From positions 248,001 to 312,000 of the forward strand of contig NZ_VCEJ01000004.1 in assembly GCF_005860805.1 (NCBI RefSeq): DNA of 64,000 nt, written 5' to 3'. Source of the DNA: Dyadobacter luticola. GTDB taxonomy: Bacteria > Bacteroidota > Bacteroidia > Cytophagales > Spirosomataceae. Each line of letters starts with the position of its first letter. Position 1 is the stretch's first letter. Made by a program: the position numbers and the translations under genes. The notes beneath the pieces are model-generated. The model was not told the origin of the DNA. It ran no database searches and saw only the letters and a list, made by a program, of their open reading frames with translations. Positions 46,245 to 54,038 of the stretch are shown here, in pieces.

Positions 46245-47582
46245 ATGCAGATCACGCAAAACAAATTCGAACAGTTTAAGCTTAACCGGCAGTTACTCAA
46301 TGCCATTGAAGACGCCGGCTACACAGAACCCACCCCGATCCAGGAGCAGGCGATCCCGCTGGCGCTGGCAGGACAGGACATTTTAGGCATTGCACAAACA
46401 GGTACCGGCAAAACCGCCGCCTACACTTTACCCTTATTAATGCGGATCAAATATGCCCAGGGAGAGCATCCCAGGGCATTGATTTTGGCGCCAACCCGCG
46501 AGCTGGCCATGCAGATTGCCGAAGCGGTTACCCAGCTCAGCAAGCATACCGACATCCGGACCGTGGTACTTTACGGCGGCGTCGGGCCAAAAACGCAGAT
46601 CGAATCAATCCGGAAAGGAGTAGACATTATCGTTGCGACCCCGGGACGATTTATGGACCTTTATTTTCAGGAAGAGGTCATTGTCAAGCATTTAAATGTG
46701 ATGATCCTGGACGAGGCGGATAAAATGATGGATATGGGTTTTATGCCGCAGATCCGCAAGCTGCTCGAAATTATTCCAAGAAAAAGGCAGAACATGCTTT
46801 TCTCCGCCACCTTCTCCGAAAAAGTAGAAAGGCTCTCACATGAATTTCTCGAATTCCCAACCCGCATTGAAGTCACTCCGCAGGCGACGACCGCCGAAAT
46901 GGTTTCGCAATCCTTATACGAAGTCCCCAATTTCAGGACGAAGATGAATCTGCTGACTGCGCTTTTGAAAGACCGGGAAACATTCAAACGCGTCCTGATT
47001 TTTACCAGAAGCCGGGAGGTAGCTGGGCTGGTACATCAAAATTTGCTGGATAGGGTAGTCCGTGAGGACGAGCTGCGGGTGATCCATGCCAACAAAGGCC
47101 AGAACACGCGGATCAACGCGATGGAAGCATTTCGGGCCGGCGATATCCGGGTAATGGTAGCTACGGACGTGGTGGCGCGGGGTATCGACATCACGGAAGT
47201 AAGCCACGTGATCAACTTTGATGTACCGCTGATTTATGAAGATTACGTGCACCGGATCGGCCGGACCGGCCGGGCAAACAACATTGGCGAGGCCATCACA
47301 TTCATGACCGTCGCGGACGAATACCACATTGCGAAGATCGAAAATATGATCCGGATGGAGATTCCCAGGCTGGAACTGCCCGACGATGTAGAGATTGCGG
47401 CGACACCATTTACCGAGCGCCAGGATATGTTAAAAGAAATTGACAACCAGAAAAGGAAGGAGAATCCTGAGTTTCTGGGGGCGTTTCACGAGAAGAAAAA
47501 GGTATACCGGCCAGCGGCCAGGACGGCTGCAAAAGGTAACCAAAACCGCCGGAACGGGCACGGCAGAAGTAAACGGAAATAA
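46245..47582 (+). CDS. DEAD-box ATP-dependent RNA helicase
   Basis: A 445-residue RhlE-like helicase. Motifs in order: Q motif (FEQFKLNRQLLNAIEDAGY...PTPIQ), I AQTGTGKTAAY, Ia PTRELAMQ, Ib TPGRF, II DEAD, III SATFS, V ARGIDI and VI HRIGRTGR. The tail is basic (KRKENPEF ... RNRRNGHGRSKRK-like) and probably binds RNA. Role: RNA remodelling in ribosome assembly or decay, and cold adaptation is common for the family. The next gene starts 70 bases downstream. Confidence 0.95.
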   Translation: MQITQNKFEQFKLNRQLLNAIEDAGYTEPTPIQEQAIPLALAGQDILGIAQTGTGKTAAYTLPLLMRIKYAQGEHPRALILAPTRELAMQIAEAVTQLSKHTDIRTVVLYGGVGPKTQIESIRKGVDIIVATPGRFMDLYFQEEVIVKHLNVMILDEADKMMDMGFMPQIRKLLEIIPRKRQNMLFSATFSEKVERLSHEFLEFPTRIEVTPQATTAEMVSQSLYEVPNFRTKMNLLTALLKDRETFKRVLIFTRSREVAGLVHQNLLDRVVREDELRVIHANKGQNTRINAMEAFRAGDIRVMVATDVVARGIDITEVSHVINFDVPLIYEDYVHRIGRTGRANNIGEAITFMTVADEYHIAKIENMIRMEIPRLELPDDVEIAATPFTERQDMLKEIDNQKRKENPEFLGAFHEKKKVYRPAARTAAKGNQNRRNGHGRSKRK

Positions 47583-47652
47583 TGCAATACTATTTGGAGA
47601 AATCCGTTTAACTTGGACAATAGAAAACCTGTTTCTCTATTTTAAGTCAATT

Positions 47653-48393
47653 ATGAAAGATTTTGTTGCTGTTTGGATTGCTATTTTAATACCTGCAATT
47701 GGCCTGGCTCAGAACACTCATCTTGCGAGCGCCGGTCCAAACTCGGATACAAACGTTTCTACAAAAAAGCCCCTCGAACTCAAAGAAAGACGCGTACTTC
47801 CCCTGTTTGGAGAGATCAGCAAAACCTCCGAGCAGATCGACGAAGAGATCAAATTTCTGAGTGAATGTGACAAGTCTTTCACTACCCGCACCGAAGCCAG
47901 TACCTTTTTCGCTACACGCGCCTGGGAATATTTACAGGAAGGCTCGCTGGATACGGCCTGCTACCGATTTAATCTTGCCCAGCTGCTGAATGATAAGAAT
48001 GTGGAGGCATACTGGGGCTTAGGCGTGGTATCTTACCAGCGCGAGAACTGGGTGGACGCCAAAAGAATGTTGAGCAAAGGTGTGAACCTCGCAGCCGACA
48101 ATGTTCCGCTGCTTGTGGATCTTTCGACAGTCGACCTGAAATTATATGCGATTACCAGCCGGAAAGAAGAGTTAGACGAAGCCGGCGAGTTGCTGAAACA
48201 TGCTACCGCCATCGATTCGAGCTACGCATTGGGACAATATAATCTGGCTCTTTTACATTATAATTTGAATGAGCTGGATAAGTCCTGGGAACATTTGCAT
48301 AAGGGCAGAAACCTGGATTTCTCGGGCTTGAACCTCGATTTTGTCGAGTTACTCAAAGCGAAAATGCCTGACCCGCAAGGGTTTTTCAAGTGA
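47653..48393 (+). CDS. Exported TPR-like protein
   Basis: A 246-residue protein from the ATG at 47653, which gives a signal peptide (MKDFVAVWIAILIPAIGLAQ). The longer open frame from 47440 lies inside the helicase gene and is not credible. TPR-type helices are seen in ACYRFNLAQLLNDKNVEAYW, GVVSYQRENWVDAKRML and YALGQYNLALLHYNLNELD. The region before the TPRs (KERRVLPLFGEISKTSEQIDEE) is not recognised. It probably acts in the periplasm as a scaffold; function unknown. Confidence 0.8.
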   Translation: MKDFVAVWIAILIPAIGLAQNTHLASAGPNSDTNVSTKKPLELKERRVLPLFGEISKTSEQIDEEIKFLSECDKSFTTRTEASTFFATRAWEYLQEGSLDTACYRFNLAQLLNDKNVEAYWGLGVVSYQRENWVDAKRMLSKGVNLAADNVPLLVDLSTVDLKLYAITSRKEELDEAGELLKHATAIDSSYALGQYNLALLHYNLNELDKSWEHLHKGRNLDFSGLNLDFVELLKAKMPDPQGFFK

Positions 48394-48402
48394 TAAGAAA
48401 AT

Positions 48403-48440
48403 AAAAAAAGGCCTCCTGAACACTCGGGAGGCCTTTTTTT
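48403..48440. terminator. Bidirectional terminator between the TPR gene and the btuG-like gene
   Basis: A 17-base stem AAAAAAAGGCCTCCTGA and its near-complement (one wobble) with an ACAC loop has T-runs on both strands. It ends the TPR gene on plus and the cobalamin operon on minus. Confidence 0.9.
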
Positions 48441-48455
48441 ATAAAAAGCTCATTT

Positions 48456-49538
48456 TCATTTGAAAACAAAACCGGTAGGAGCAACGCCTACTTTGATGGA
48501 ATCTACCAATGTTCCGTCGGCGCGGTAGCGCAGTGCATAACCCGCCTGCGCATACGAAGGTGTAACCCCGGCGTAGATCAAGCCCTGCGAAGGATCAACC
48601 GCCAACCCTGAGAAAACACGTTTGATAACCGGCGTAGTAACATTGATCTGAGCGTCGGTCACGGCAAAGTTGTAGGTTTCACCGTGCGTCACATAGTTGA
48701 CATCGGAGTATGACAGGATAAAGAAAATGGTTTTCAAATCGCCACTGAAAACGAAATTTCCGGCTGATTTGGAAGCATCGGTACCGATCGGCATGGAGGC
48801 TTCTACCGCATAAGTTTCAGCATTCATCCGCACGGCTTTCAAGCCTGCACCCGTCCAAAGTTTTCCATTTGCATCGATACCGATCGGCGTCACAGCACCA
48901 TCCAGGGCAACCGTCTTGTCCACTACATCGGTACTGGTGTTGATTACCGTCAGCGATTTTCCACCGCCGTAAGAAACAGTTCCTACGTAAAGTTTACCAT
49001 TGCTATATACCAGGTTCTCAGGCCCGGACGCAATGTCGATTTTCTTGATTACCTTTTTCGTGGACAAATCAATTACGGCAATGTAGCCGGTTTTGTAAGT
49101 GTAATCCGCGTTGGTTCCCCAGCAGGAAACATAAGCTTTGCCTGCGCCTGCTACCACAATTTCCCGTGGATTTTCAATGTCCGGCGAGCCGATGCTGCCT
49201 GTGCTGGTAAATGTATTGGCATCCACAAACTCGATCTTGTCTAGTCCCGCCGCCGAATTGTCGACCAAAATCAGCCCCAGATCACCCGAAACCGCATATC
49301 CCTGCACGCCGCCTTTGAGTCCGGTACCATTTACCTTTGTGAAAATATCGGCTTCCGCAGTATTTTGTTCTCTGGTCAAAAAGGAAATCGTACCGTTATT
49401 TTGAGAAAAATTGCCTTCATTGATCACAAAGACACCCCTGATGTAATCGCCTTTCGGATCCGGGTCACTTTGGTTACACGACCAAATTACAAGTGAGAAC
49501 AAAAACGCTGCTGATAATCTGGCTAGTTGTTTTTTCAT
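48456..49538 (-). CDS. BtuG-like surface lipoprotein, YncE-type beta-propeller (DUF5074-like)
   Basis: A 360-residue lipoprotein. The signal peptide ends at the lipobox IWSC with Cys21, followed by an acidic stretch (NQSDPDPKGD) of the kind that sends Bacteroidota lipoproteins to the cell surface. The mature part is a repeated propeller (GVFVINEGNFSQNNGTI, GYIAVIDLSTKKVIKKIDI, LTVINTSTDVVDKTVALDG). In Bacteroides, BtuG is a YncE-like surface lipoprotein that binds vitamin B12 with extreme affinity and hands it to BtuB. Here it is 6 bases downstream of a BtuB-like receptor under a cobalamin riboswitch, which makes that role very likely. Confidence 0.85.
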   Translation of the reverse strand: MKKQLARLSAAFLFSLVIWSCNQSDPDPKGDYIRGVFVINEGNFSQNNGTISFLTREQNTAEADIFTKVNGTGLKGGVQGYAVSGDLGLILVDNSAAGLDKIEFVDANTFTSTGSIGSPDIENPREIVVAGAGKAYVSCWGTNADYTYKTGYIAVIDLSTKKVIKKIDIASGPENLVYSNGKLYVGTVSYGGGKSLTVINTSTDVVDKTVALDGAVTPIGIDANGKLWTGAGLKAVRMNAETYAVEASMPIGTDASKSAGNFVFSGDLKTIFFILSYSDVNYVTHGETYNFAVTDAQINVTTPVIKRVFSGLAVDPSQGLIYAGVTPSYAQAGYALRYRADGTLVDSIKVGVAPTGFVFK

Positions 49539-49544
49539 GTTTAT

Positions 49545-51446
49545 TTAAATTGATTGATAATTCCCGATAAGGCTCACCGAAAAGCTTCTTCCCGGCATCG
49601 CGTTATTTCTTACGTTCAGATAAAACGTATTTGTAATGTTATTAACCTGTCCCTGAATGCGAAAAGATACTTTTTTCAAAGAGATGGTTGTTTCGGCTAC
49701 CAGATTTCCCAGTGCATAAGCATCCAGTGATTGCGAGTTGTCGAATGTGCTGAAACGTTTGCCAATCGCCTGTACCTGAGCAGTTAACCTGGTGTTTTTG
49801 TACTGTGCAAATGCGGTCAGATTTCCGGAATGCAGCGGCACAAATACCAACTGTTTCCCAACTACATCCTGCGAATAAGCATCATAGGCTTTTTCCTGCT
49901 GGCTGCTATTCAGTGCATAACCAACATTCGCACCCGATTTCCAATGTTGGAACTGGTTGCGCCAACCCAGCTGAAATTCAAGGCCTTTTGCCAGAACCTG
50001 CTGCAAATTCTCGACGTGATAATTTTTCACCGGATTCCAGTAAGTCCAGTTTTTCACCCGGTTATGATAAGCGGTCAATGAAGCCGTCAACATTTGATTT
50101 TCATCCGTTTTAAAACTTTGTTCCAAACCGATTTCTTTGTTCCAGCCGGTTTCAGGCTTAATGTCAGGATTTCCCAATTCACGCCAGTAGCGCTCATTCA
50201 ATGTAGGTACCCGGTAACTTCTGGCGTAAGAACCTTTGAGTTTCAGCGCATATCCTCCTTTTTTTACCAATAAATATTCCAGCCCGGCCGAAGGCGTCAG
50301 CGGCGGACTGAACCGGGTTACCAAAGCTTGCCTGACATTTACAGAAATCAAGAACCGATTCAATGCCTGCCAGCGGGTTAATAGAAAAAAATCACCCCGG
50401 TTTTCAGTAATAAGCGGTTTTTCATAACCGGCAATGTGCGCGCGGTAGTGGCTCCACTCTCCACCTGCCTTGATCTGAATCGCATTATTTAGTTTGCCTG
50501 CCAGCCACTCAAAATCTTTTTCAATGCGGTTAGTAAATTTATCCGTCACCGCATGGTCGGGATTATCAAGATCGCCTTTTGCGTAATCAATGATATCGCG
50601 CACCCAGGAAGTTCTGAATGTCAAATCTTTAATCCGATAGCGCAGCATGGTGCGGTAAGCTTCGGTCAACGTCAGTTCCCTCGCCGCGATTTCATCCGGA
50701 GTCAAAATCAGCTTGTTACGGGTAAGCCAAATGTGCGCGGAGATTTCCTGATCATTTTTAGATTGTAAAAAAAAATCCTGCACCAGCCCACGCTGCATGG
50801 TTTCCGAAGGAAGCACCGGGTAATTTTTTCTCTCCGAATAAGGAAAATGATTGTTCATTCGCCCGGCATAAGAAGCTGTTTTTCCCGAAAATTTCCACTG
50901 ACTATTCATTACGCTTCCGTAGCGCGCCGAAGCCTGAACCTGACGATTCGCAAAGCTTTCCTGCTGAATACCAGCGGATATTCTTAGCGGTTCGCTCGAA
51001 GCCGCACTTTCCAGCAGGATACTTCCACCCACCGCATCCGAGCCGACAATGCTGGCAGCCGAGCCATATTGAACCGACAATTTATCAAAACCCATCACGG
51101 GTATCGTCGAAAAATCCGTCTGTCCCAGCGAAGGCGAATTAATGTTTAGCCCGTTCCACAAAACCGCCGTATGGTTGGCCGAAGTACCTCTAAAAGAAGC
51201 CGTATTCAGTTGTCCGGAACCGTAATTTTTAAATGCAATCGGTGTATAGGCAGACAAAATGTTGCTGATATTCTGAAACTGAAACTGCGCCAATGCAGCC
51301 GAGTCAATCCGCTGGATTTTGAGCCCGCTCATGAATTTTTCAGGAACAAAACCCTTCACAGTCACAGGATTAAGGCTAATGCTATCGTTTTGTGCATAGC
51401 TGGGTTGACACAGGAAAAATCCCGCACCCGCGCAGCAAAAAGCCAT
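49545..51446 (-). CDS. BtuB-like TonB-dependent outer-membrane receptor
   Basis: A 633-residue receptor from the ATG at 51446. The signal peptide is MAFCCAGAGFFLCQPSYAQ, the plug domain includes FRGTSANHTAVLWNGLNINSPSLGQTDFSTIPV, and a 22-strand-type beta-barrel follows, with a final aromatic-rich strand (FSVSLIGNYQSI). The reading frame extends to 51611 but runs into the riboswitch. An ATG at 51533 touches the B12 box and leaves no room for an expression platform, so 51446 is preferred. Substrate cobalamin is inferred from the riboswitch and the BtuG-like partner. Energy would come from TonB/ExbBD such as the set at 1.8-4.8 kb. Confidence 0.9.
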   Translation of the reverse strand: MAFCCAGAGFFLCQPSYAQNDSISLNPVTVKGFVPEKFMSGLKIQRIDSAALAQFQFQNISNILSAYTPIAFKNYGSGQLNTASFRGTSANHTAVLWNGLNINSPSLGQTDFSTIPVMGFDKLSVQYGSAASIVGSDAVGGSILLESAASSEPLRISAGIQQESFANRQVQASARYGSVMNSQWKFSGKTASYAGRMNNHFPYSERKNYPVLPSETMQRGLVQDFFLQSKNDQEISAHIWLTRNKLILTPDEIAARELTLTEAYRTMLRYRIKDLTFRTSWVRDIIDYAKGDLDNPDHAVTDKFTNRIEKDFEWLAGKLNNAIQIKAGGEWSHYRAHIAGYEKPLITENRGDFFLLTRWQALNRFLISVNVRQALVTRFSPPLTPSAGLEYLLVKKGGYALKLKGSYARSYRVPTLNERYWRELGNPDIKPETGWNKEIGLEQSFKTDENQMLTASLTAYHNRVKNWTYWNPVKNYHVENLQQVLAKGLEFQLGWRNQFQHWKSGANVGYALNSSQQEKAYDAYSQDVVGKQLVFVPLHSGNLTAFAQYKNTRLTAQVQAIGKRFSTFDNSQSLDAYALGNLVAETTISLKKVSFRIQGQVNNITNTFYLNVRNNAMPGRSFSVSLIGNYQSI

Positions 51447-51535
51447 AAAAATCCGTTCGACGGTCACCTGAATGTTGTAAATAGTAAGCGGACGATCCTT
51501 TGTTTTTCCTCCGAAAACACGCAGATCAAACATTT

Positions 51536-51706
51536 GGCAGGTCTCCTGGCTCGTCTTTTGACTCCGCGCCTTCCCGTTTACAAGAAACAGTGGCAAAGAA
51601 GATCGGGTCAATGATTTGCAGACTTACAGTTGCGGGGACAGCTTCCGGTTCGACGGAATTCCCTATTAAGCCATTGGCTGGATTGAACCAGCTTTGGCAC
51701 CAAACG
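51536..51706 (-). ncRNA. Cobalamin (adenosylcobalamin) riboswitch
   Basis: On the minus strand the region contains the B12 box AGCCAGGAGACCTGCC (51536-51551) at its 3' end, the conserved GGGAA...CCGGAAGCTGTCCCCGC core, ACTGTAAGTC, TTGCCACTG, and the start segment TTTGGTGCCAAA. This is the full order of a class I cobalamin riboswitch. It precedes the BtuB-like receptor by about 90 bases and should lower expression when cobalamin is plentiful. A -7 element sits directly at its 5' end. Confidence 0.93.
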
Positions 51707-51710
51707 CCCG

Positions 51711-51718
51711 CAAAGGTA
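51711..51718 (-). promoter_or_regulatory. -7 element for the cobalamin riboswitch operon
   Basis: TACCTTTG on the minus strand fits TAnnTTTG and would start the transcript near 51705, exactly at the riboswitch 5' edge. Confidence 0.6.
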
Positions 51719-51750
51719 GGGATTTGAATTGATTTTCGTCTCTTTGAGAT

Positions 51751-52731
51751 ATGCGCTATCTTTGGCCAAACGCTATTCGTTTGGCTGCTAACATTCAAAA
51801 TCTGTCTACCGATTCTCCACAAAAAGGCATTATCCTGATGCTGGGAGCCGCTTTTTTCTTTTCCTTGACCTCTGCAATTTCGAAGTGGCTCGGTCAGGAA
51901 TTTCATATTGTACAGCTCGTTTTTTTTAGAAATATCGTCGGAGTGGTATTCGTCCTGACCAGCATCTGGCGTAGGCCGCGCAAGCAACAAGGTGGAAAGC
52001 TAGGGCTGCTGATTTTCAGGGGCGTAGTCGGAACATTGTCGCTATACATGCTCTTTTATGCGATACAAACATTGGGTTTGGGCCGCGCCTCGACTTACCA
52101 ATATACGTATCCCATTTTTCTTGCATTATTTTCCTGGCTGTTAATTGGCGAAACGCTCAATTCCCGCGAGTGGCTCGCGATATTTATTGGCTTTTCTGGT
52201 ATCCTGTTCGTTTTCCGGCCCGATCTTTCGATTTCTTTGCGGGACAATGCCCTGGGTTTGGGCAATGCATTGTTGACCGCAGTCTCCTATTTATCCATCC
52301 GGCAGCTCGGCGCAGTTTACGACACCCGCGCCATTATTTTGTCATTCATGTTGAGCGGGATCCTAATGCCGATCGTATCCATGCTGATCGGCACGTACTA
52401 TCCCGTCGAACACCTTGATTTTCTGATCGGTACATTCCGCTGGCCCGACCATTTAATTCAGTGGGCCGGATTTCTGGCATTGGGATTGACCGCATTGATG
52501 GGACAAAAAATGCTGACGCAATCCTTCACTTATGATAAAGCCGGGCGTGTCGCCGCGATCGGTTATTCCAACATTCTTTTTTCAGTTTTAATCGGTTTTT
52601 TGATGGGAGAGGCCTTTCCGTCGGTTTTCACATTGTTCGGGATGGCGCTGATTGTGGGTGGCGGGATCATGATTTCATTGGCTAAAAAGAAAACATTGAC
52701 GGAGGAGCATGTCGAAGGTCAACCAGAATAA
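51751..52731 (+). CDS. EamA/DMT-superfamily transporter
   Basis: A protein of up to 326 residues with about ten membrane helices in the two-EamA-domain arrangement. The first begins GIILMLGAAFFFSLTSAISKWLG, and the repeats end with YQYTYPIFLALFSWLLIGETLNSREW and YSNILFSVLIGFLMGEAFPS, both with the usual GE motif. It exports or imports small metabolites; substrate unknown. The start is uncertain. A consensus -7 element (TATCTTTG, 51757-51764) lies inside the first codons, so translation may really begin at the in-frame TTG at 51781 or the ATG at 51838. Confidence 0.85.
   Translation: MRYLWPNAIRLAANIQNLSTDSPQKGIILMLGAAFFFSLTSAISKWLGQEFHIVQLVFFRNIVGVVFVLTSIWRRPRKQQGGKLGLLIFRGVVGTLSLYMLFYAIQTLGLGRASTYQYTYPIFLALFSWLLIGETLNSREWLAIFIGFSGILFVFRPDLSISLRDNALGLGNALLTAVSYLSIRQLGAVYDTRAIILSFMLSGILMPIVSMLIGTYYPVEHLDFLIGTFRWPDHLIQWAGFLALGLTALMGQKMLTQSFTYDKAGRVAAIGYSNILFSVLIGFLMGEAFPSVFTLFGMALIVGGGIMISLAKKKTLTEEHVEGQPE
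51757..51764 (+). promoter_or_regulatory. -7 element overlapping the first codons of the DMT transporter
   Basis: TATCTTTG fits TAnnTTTG but starts six bases inside the longest reading frame. Either it is chance or the real start codon is downstream. Confidence 0.4.
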
Positions 52732-52785
52732 TCAGGAACAATTATTTTCTTTCGTAAATTGTTAGCCAAAGAAAGCAGATGCACT

Positions 52786-53346
52786 ATGAAAGCACTCATC
52801 ACCAGCACATTACTGATCCTGGTAACCTTCACAGTTTCAACCGGTTTCAAATCCGATTCAGCGGAGCGTCCTGCCGAGCAAATCCAGTGGATGAGCATTG
52901 AAGAGGCTTATGCAAAAATTCAAAAGGAGCCAAGAAAAGTGTTAATCGACTTGTACACAGACTGGTGTGGCTGGTGCAAGGTGATGGATCGCGAAACTTT
53001 TAAAGACAAAGCCGTCATCGACTACGTCAACAAAAAGTATTACGCAGTAAAGCTCGACGCCGAGCAAAAAGAAGCGATTAAACTCGGTAACCAAAACTTC
53101 AAATACCTGGCGCAAGGCGGAAGAGGCATCAACGAAATCGCCCTTGCCCTAACCAACAACCAGCCGAGCTACCCCACCACCGTCTTCCTCGACGACCAGT
53201 TCAACATGATCCAGCCGCTCCCCGGCTACCTCAAAGCCAAAGAATTCCACCAAATCATCACCTTCATCGGCGAAGATTACCACAAAAAAGAAGCCTTCGA
53301 AACTTACAAAGCAAAGACCTACACGGAGCGCTTTCCGGCGAAGTAA
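52786..53346 (+). CDS. Exported thioredoxin-fold protein
   Basis: A 186-residue protein from the ATG at 52786, which gives a signal-like N-terminus (MKALITSTLLILVTFTVSTG). The thioredoxin-fold active site is Cys61-Gly-Trp-Cys64 in YTDWCGWCKVMDRETFKD, and the cis-Pro region is SYPTTVFLDD. The CGWC/KxMD pattern fits the DUF255/thioredoxin_7 group of periplasmic reductases. It probably keeps exported or heme proteins reduced. Neighbours give no firmer clue. Confidence 0.88.
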   Translation: MKALITSTLLILVTFTVSTGFKSDSAERPAEQIQWMSIEEAYAKIQKEPRKVLIDLYTDWCGWCKVMDRETFKDKAVIDYVNKKYYAVKLDAEQKEAIKLGNQNFKYLAQGGRGINEIALALTNNQPSYPTTVFLDDQFNMIQPLPGYLKAKEFHQIITFIGEDYHKKEAFETYKAKTYTERFPAK

Positions 53347-53436
53347 CGCATTTCTGATTTAAGCTTAATCACTCAACTTCCTACAAATTAATGTGCATCT
53401 CAGGAAAACGAAAGTTCTCCTGGGTAATATATTTAT

Positions 53437-53444
53437 TACTTTTG
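53437..53444 (+). promoter_or_regulatory. -7 element abutting the hicA start
   Basis: TACTTTTG fits TAnnTTTG and ends one base before the hicA ATG. A transcript from it would begin inside or at the start codon. Confidence 0.4.
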
Positions 53445-53445
53445 T

Positions 53446-53643
53446 ATGAAGAGCAGAGAGTTATTTAAGATCTTGAGAAAAGATGGCTGGTACGTAGTTA
53501 GGCAATCGGGAAGCCATGTTATCATGAAGCATCGTACCAAGCCTACGCAGCTCATTGTGCCCTTTCATGGTTCGAAAGAAGTGAAAAAAGGTCTGTTGAC
53601 AGCCATTTTAAAACAGGCAGAAATCAAAACTGATAAAAGATGA
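53446..53643 (+). CDS. hicA: HicA-family mRNA interferase toxin
   Basis: A 65-residue double-stranded-RNA-binding-fold toxin. It shows the HicA pattern MKSRELFKILRKDGWYVVRQ, then SGSHVIMKH with catalytic His24, PFHGSKEVKKGLLTAILKQA at the end. HicA cleaves mRNA and tmRNA when unopposed. Its stop overlaps the start of hicB (ATGA at 53640-53643). The start is secure because family members begin with MKSxEL. Confidence 0.92.
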   Translation: MKSRELFKILRKDGWYVVRQSGSHVIMKHRTKPTQLIVPFHGSKEVKKGLLTAILKQAEIKTDKR

Positions 53644-54038
53644 AAAAGCCAAAAATCACGATGGACATCATCAAGGAAGATGTCGGATATAGTGCCGTCA
53701 CTACGGTTTTGGACAAATTTATAGGAACAGAGGGGGAAGATTTCGAGGAGCTGAAAGCCAACATTCTCGAAGCTGTGAACCTCGGATTTGAGGAGGCGGG
53801 ATTCAAGTATACGATTGATGAGATTATTTTGAGGCCAGACCTTCCAAGTTTTTTCGCATTTTATAAGGTAATCAATGCGAAAGTATTGGGCCGACGTATC
53901 GGCATGAGTCAAAGCTTGCTGGCCCAATACATTAATGGAATCAAGAAACCTTCTGCAAAACAGACCCAGCGTATCCTGGATGGTGTCCAACAGGTGGGGA
54001 GAGAATTAGTAGCAATCCAATTTTTGAGTTTTAAATAA
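53640..54038 (+). CDS. hicB: HicB-type antitoxin with helix-turn-helix
   Basis: A 132-residue antitoxin. The N-terminal half (DVGYSAVTTVLDKFIGTEG ... EELKANILEAVNLGFEEAG) follows the partial RNase H fold of HicB. The C-terminal half has a helix-turn-helix (GRRIGMSQSLLAQYINGIKKP, residues about 83-103) that would bind the operon promoter. It is translationally coupled to hicA and its stop directly abuts the prfA stop. Confidence 0.88.
   Translation: MKKPKITMDIIKEDVGYSAVTTVLDKFIGTEGEDFEELKANILEAVNLGFEEAGFKYTIDEIILRPDLPSFFAFYKVINAKVLGRRIGMSQSLLAQYINGIKKPSAKQTQRILDGVQQVGRELVAIQFLSFK

Noticed and set aside
47440..47652. N-terminal extension of the TPR protein inside the helicase gene
   Set aside because: It is out of frame with the helicase, basic and unstructured, and the downstream ATG gives a normal signal peptide.
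49545..51611. Full-length reading frame start of the BtuB-like receptor at 51611
   Set aside because: The first codons would lie inside the cobalamin riboswitch; 51446 gives a clean signal peptide and leaves space for an expression platform.
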